From Hevea brasiliensis (Eukaryota; Streptophyta; Magnoliopsida; Malpighiales; Euphorbiaceae), in contig NC_079494.1 in the NCBI RefSeq assembly GCF_030052815.1, forward strand, positions 40,534,467 to 40,598,466: a stretch of 64,000 nt of DNA, given 5' to 3'. Made by a program: the position numbers and the translations under genes. The notes below the pieces were generated by a model. The model was not told the DNA's origin. It was given only the letters and a program-made list of their open reading frames with translations, and did no database searches. Below are positions 60,801 through 64,000 of the stretch, piece after piece (position 1 is the first letter of the stretch; every line of letters begins with the position of its first letter).

Positions 60801-60979
60801 TCAAAATCCCAAGTTAATTAAAAATTGCAATAAAAGGCATAAATGGCACAAACTTCACTTAGCGGCTTTTAATAAATAAACTAAGAATTAAAAATTGAAA
60901 CAAGATAAGATAAAGTGCTCTGGTACACTGTGTGACATGCTTTACTCAGCTACATTGTAGACGGGTGAGGGGTGTCACA
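57812..60979 (+). repeat. 3' LTR of element 4 (family F)
   Basis: This is 3168 bp, TGTAACACTC...GGTGTCACA, then TGAAA. It matches the 5' copy with many scattered substitutions. Palindromes at 59883-59894 and 59909-59918 and the CTAAGC/GCTTAG hairpin near 60324-60341 are conserved. Confidence 0.94.
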
Positions 60980-61092
60980 TGAAAGCTCAACTCTTTAAGG
61001 GAACAATATTTGTTTCTATATTACTTGAATGACCCGTGTACTTGTTGTTAACATATATCAAAAAGGGATTTCTATGGCCAAAGTTGCCAGTC
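60980..61092 (+). repeat. Athila/Tat-type LTR end and possible primer-binding site
   Basis: It continues the fragment cut at 41642: GGGAACAATATTTG, then GACCCGTGTACTTG, a text typical near the end of such LTRs. The LTR probably ends near 61060 (ATATCA). TGGCCAAAGTTGCCAG at 61075-61090 may be a decayed TGGCGCCGTTGCCGG-type primer-binding region. This would make it a 5' LTR. Confidence 0.5.
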
Positions 61093-61310
61093 ACAACAAT
61101 TTCTCTCTTAGCCCATTTTCTTTACCTCTTCTTTAGTCTTATTTCTGTATCATATTTTTTACACATGTCCCAACTTTGATCACATACTCTAGCCACCCCA
61201 AATGGTAGGTATTATAATTACTTAATTTAGATCCCTATGATTAGATTTGATACCATTTAAGTAGGCTTGGCAAAATCTTTGTATAGTTTCTTTGATTTCT
61301 TGATGAAGAG

Positions 61311-61312
<2 letters not shown>
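61093..61312. other. Unassigned spacer
   Basis: It may belong to the internal region of the Athila/Tat-type element, but I see no gag-like frame. Confidence 0.35.

Positions 61313-61388
<76 letters not shown>
61313..61388. repeat. (AT)n microsatellite
   Basis: About 76 bases of uninterrupted AT dinucleotide, directly next to the plastid-derived fragment. Confidence 0.97.
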
Positions 61389-61392
<4 letters not shown>

Positions 61393-62445
61393 ACCCCATA
61401 GTGAACTTTAATGGGAGCTTCTCTTTAAGTAATAGCGTATTGATCTAGCTACCATCGAAGCCATAAAGGGCTATCTAAATGGAATCTTTTCTACAGATAA
61501 GGCTCTGAGTGCATCATAGGAATTAGAGGGAAAAGGGTTCTTTCATATAATTATCGTTATTGCCATTAATTTTTTTATATTGATAATTTCTATGATTACA
61601 TGGATTATACTTATTTGCATAAATACCTTGATAGTTTTCGCTCATTAATATAGAGCCTAATAAGCATATCTTGAGTTGTTCTGGAGATGGGATCTCTAAT
61701 AGCTAAAGATAAGAGATTTATATGACAAAATATAAGCAAATGAGCCTCTGTTTTATCCTGCAATGATAAAGGTACATGAATAGCTAGTTGATACCCATTA
61801 AACTTTGCATTGAATCCTCTACAAACTAATGGATGTAAATAAATAACGTGACCTTCCACTAAAATGGGTTGGAATGTATGCCTCATCTATGTAGAGCTGA
61901 CACTCTATTCAGTAATAATGGATGCCCTTGCAAAACATTGTGAAGTATTTGCCATACAATTGGCTTTTTTTCCTAAATTTTGCTCTTAGTAACTCCTATG
62001 TTCGAAGCAAGATATTGTCTAATTCGACCATGAATTACAAATATCTAGAAAAGCTCCATTGCTATTTCGCGAGGCAATCCACATTGATATAATGAAAGTG
62101 AGGAGCCTATGACAATAGTAGAACGCCCAAATAATAAACCCATTTGCCAAGTATAGTCTTACAAAAAATCATTCTTTTTTATCTTCAATTACATCCAAAA
62201 ATGACTTGTAAACCTTATTATGACTATCCTTCATTGGTTGTTTGTGGATTCCATTATTAAGAAGTATATCCACGACTTCTTATACCAATTTCTTCCAACA
62301 CATTATTAATTCCCCTAAGGTAGATCTACTTACTGTAAATAGATCAATAAGAGCATTGTTCTGATAGATAACTCTTCTATAGAGTTTATTAATATTTGAA
62401 CTCATTAGTTTACCACCCATTTATTTGATTGTTGATGGTTAAAAC
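61393..62445 (-). pseudogene. rpoC1: Nuclear copy of plastid rpoC1 (NUPT), decayed
   Basis: Read on the minus strand, this matches the plastid RNA polymerase beta' subunit gene: [18 protein letters not shown] (about 62420), [13 protein letters not shown] (about 62200), and the best open part at 61886-61611 with [36 protein letters not shown] and TQDMLI. The metal-binding NADFDGDQM motif of the family appears as NAKFNGYQL, so catalytic aspartates are lost. Stops and frame breaks are frequent. Only a central part of the gene is present: the N-terminal zinc region and the C-terminus are missing. It is an old plastid-to-nucleus transfer with no expected function. Confidence 0.9.
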
Positions 62446-62880
62446 TTCTTCCCTTGTCAGAGATGAATAGGCTCGTGATGGATTGGACTCAAAACTACTC
62501 TGAAAAAGCTCAAAACCCGTTGGCACTCTTCACAGGTTTGCGACTAACCTGAATGGATCTCCATTTATTGACATTCACCAAAGGTGATCCTTGTGTCCTC
62601 CTGTTCACCATAGGGAAATGGAGTGATTGGTTGTGGGTCTCGTCAACCCATTTTAATTTTTTTTTTAATTTTTGCTTTAATTAAAAATATAAATAATTTA
62701 TAATATTTAAAATATAAAAGTAATATTTTATTAATAAAATATTATTTTATTTTATTTTAATTTGCTAAAAAAGGACTTATTTGGACTGAAATGCAAAGTT
62801 AGGTTTATTTGGCCAAAAAGATCAAATTGAACTTATTTGGACTTCGATAAAAAGTTAAGGGACATATTTGAATTTTTTTT
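62446..62880. other. Unassigned, AT-rich on the right
   Basis: 62446-62640 is of moderate GC and unrecognised. 62641-62880 is AT-rich. No gene is seen. Confidence 0.5.
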
Positions 62881-62987
62881 TTCTATTTTGATATAATATG
62901 ACAAAGTGATTTTTTAAATGTAAATTAAGGTTTAGTGATGTTATTTTAACAAATTGAAGTTGAATGATTAAAATAAAACAAACCCAA
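62881..62987 (-). repeat. Dispersed repeat, second copy
   Basis: It matches the reverse complement of about 17500-17611 (region of TTTAGTGATGTTATTTTAAC). An LTR of the element 2 family adjoins it here as well. Confidence 0.65.
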
Positions 62988-64000
62988 TCTCACACCTTAC
63001 CTCTCTGTAAGGCATAACATGATCCCATAGTATACCTAATGAATTACCGTACTTTACCTACCGATAACCCATTAAATATACTACAAGGGATTTTAAAACA
63101 ATTTTCTTACTTTTTGGAAGTGGTGAGTATTTTTTGTAGGAATTTAAAACATTTAATTAAGGTTTGAAAGTCATGTACAATTTTTGTTTATTTTCATTTT
63201 TTCGCAAATTTTAGAAAAATTTATGTAGAATGCCGGCAGTATTTGAGAAAACCGAAAAATTTTCACCTACGGAAAACACTTCCAAATATACACTTCATCA
63301 AATCACAACCACCATTTTAACTCAAATCATCACAATTTCTCCCAAACTCCATAATTCAAAGTAATTCTCAATTCAAATATTTTCACAGTACACAGTCATT
63401 GAGGAAAAACTAATTTACATACATCAGTCAATAAAAAGCTATCGCTGAGTACTAAGACTCAGTGGTACACAACATACTAAAATAACATTTTATGCATAAT
63501 TAAAATCACATTTATTCAAATATGATACTGAAAATGAAAAACAAATATAAAACATAATTTATAAACTTTTAGTTCAAACAGTTATATTTCGAAAATCTCA
63601 AAACAGATTTCATAAAAACACAAGTTATATCATGCCATCAGAATAATGTTCATCTCAATAGCCGAAGGCTTATGAGGAATCTTAAGGCTAGCTAGCTCAA
63701 TCTATGGGTACCCATTTAATTTCTTCCTCTACTGGCACACACCTCAACACTTCAGCCAGAGAGGGAATCAAAATTCAAAACTAATTCCTCCCACTAGTCA
63801 TGCTAGTGAGGCATTCAGATATATAGTTATGACACTGTGATTTCAAAACTATCTTAGCAATTTACTAAACATTTATTGACAATTCAAACACATAAAATTA
63901 AATTTCCAACAATTAAGATCAAAAGAACCATATTCATTTCAGTCACAATTTGCAGAATAGATAAATCACATTTTATTCATCAAATAATTTGCCAAAGAGC
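62988..64000 (-). mobile_element. Partial LTR related to element 2, minus strand, cut by window end
   Basis: On the minus strand the LTR 3' end (GTAAGGTGTGAGA) lies at 62988 and the sequence runs rightward off the window. It matches family B closely: the GGATCATGTTATGCCTTAC text, the hairpin CTGAGT/ACTCAG near 63445-63465, and CACTAG/CTAGTG near 63790-63810. No primer-binding site follows its 3' end (62987 leftward), so it is a 3' LTR or a solo LTR. Confidence 0.88.

Larger units (their letters stand above)
41643..60979 (+). mobile_element. Element 4: Ty3/gypsy chromovirus with two nested solo LTRs
   Basis: It has LTRs of 3186 and 3168 bp (family F) and target duplication TGAAA (41638-41642 and 60980-60984). 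Without the two nested LTRs it would be about 11.2 kb. The 5' LTR begins TATAAC in place of TGTAAC. Gag is split by solo LTRs at 45242 and 49895. Pol has many stops and frameshifts, a catalytic-site substitution in integrase and a 74-nt intron-like interruption. By the number of lesions and LTR differences it looks older than elements 1 and 2; that ranking is by eye only. Confidence 0.95.

Noticed and set aside
61611..61886. Functional RNA polymerase subunit gene
   Set aside because: It is only a part of plastid rpoC1, with its metal-binding aspartates changed and stops on either side.

Overview
This window is repeat-dominated nuclear DNA of a flowering plant, most likely a eudicot. I found no intact host gene. 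The evidence is stacked plant LTR retrotransposons of the Ty3/gypsy chromovirus type (chromodomain after the integrase, primer-binding sites matching initiator-methionine tRNA, LTRs of 3.2-4.5 kb), plus a TRIM, a hAT-like element, a decayed LINE, an Athila/Tat-type LTR and a nuclear copy of plastid rpoC1. The chromoviruses fit the Tekay (Del) clade by LTR length and chromodomain; that clade call is inference. The species cannot be named from the sequence.

Layout. 1-1218 is the 5' part of a minus-strand LTR cut by the window edge. 1380-15191 is element 1 (target duplication AAGTT), a nearly complete chromovirus with a TRIM in its protease (6486-6877) and a tandem duplication at its 3' end that adds a partial LTR and a second chromodomain segment. 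15197-15811 is the 3' part of another gypsy LTR and 15812-17100 a decayed LINE on the minus strand. 17612-28571 is element 2 (duplication CTCTG), whose gag-pol keeps one frame but has 14 stop codons and an in-frame loss of the integrase core. 28577-29954 is AT-rich spacer. 29960-34129 is a solo LTR (duplication AGTTT). 34135-36130 is unassigned; 36131 to about 38088 is a decayed minus-strand LTR.

From about 38.1 to 61.1 kb lies a nest. An Athila/Tat-type LTR was hit by a hAT-like transposon (39110-41060) and by element 4 (41643-60979, duplication TGAAA). Element 4 was then hit twice inside gag by elements now reduced to solo LTRs (45242-49730 and 49895-53517). To the right are a long AT microsatellite, the rpoC1 fragment (61393-62445), AT-rich DNA and a minus-strand LTR related to element 2 cut by the window end.

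None of the retrotransposons looks autonomous as read: all have stops, frameshifts or deletions. The most interesting signal is in the LTRs. Several diverged LTR families share (a) a splice-donor-like AG|GTTAGTG or AG|GTAAGT and a splice-acceptor-like TTTTACAG|GT more than 2 kb apart, (b) a pair of adjacent hairpins whose stems change in a compensatory way between families, (c) a conserved pair of palindromes, and (d) degenerate repeats anchored on CATAACT. Element 4 also has a 74-nt GT...AG, AT-rich interruption in its integrase that restores the reading frame if removed.
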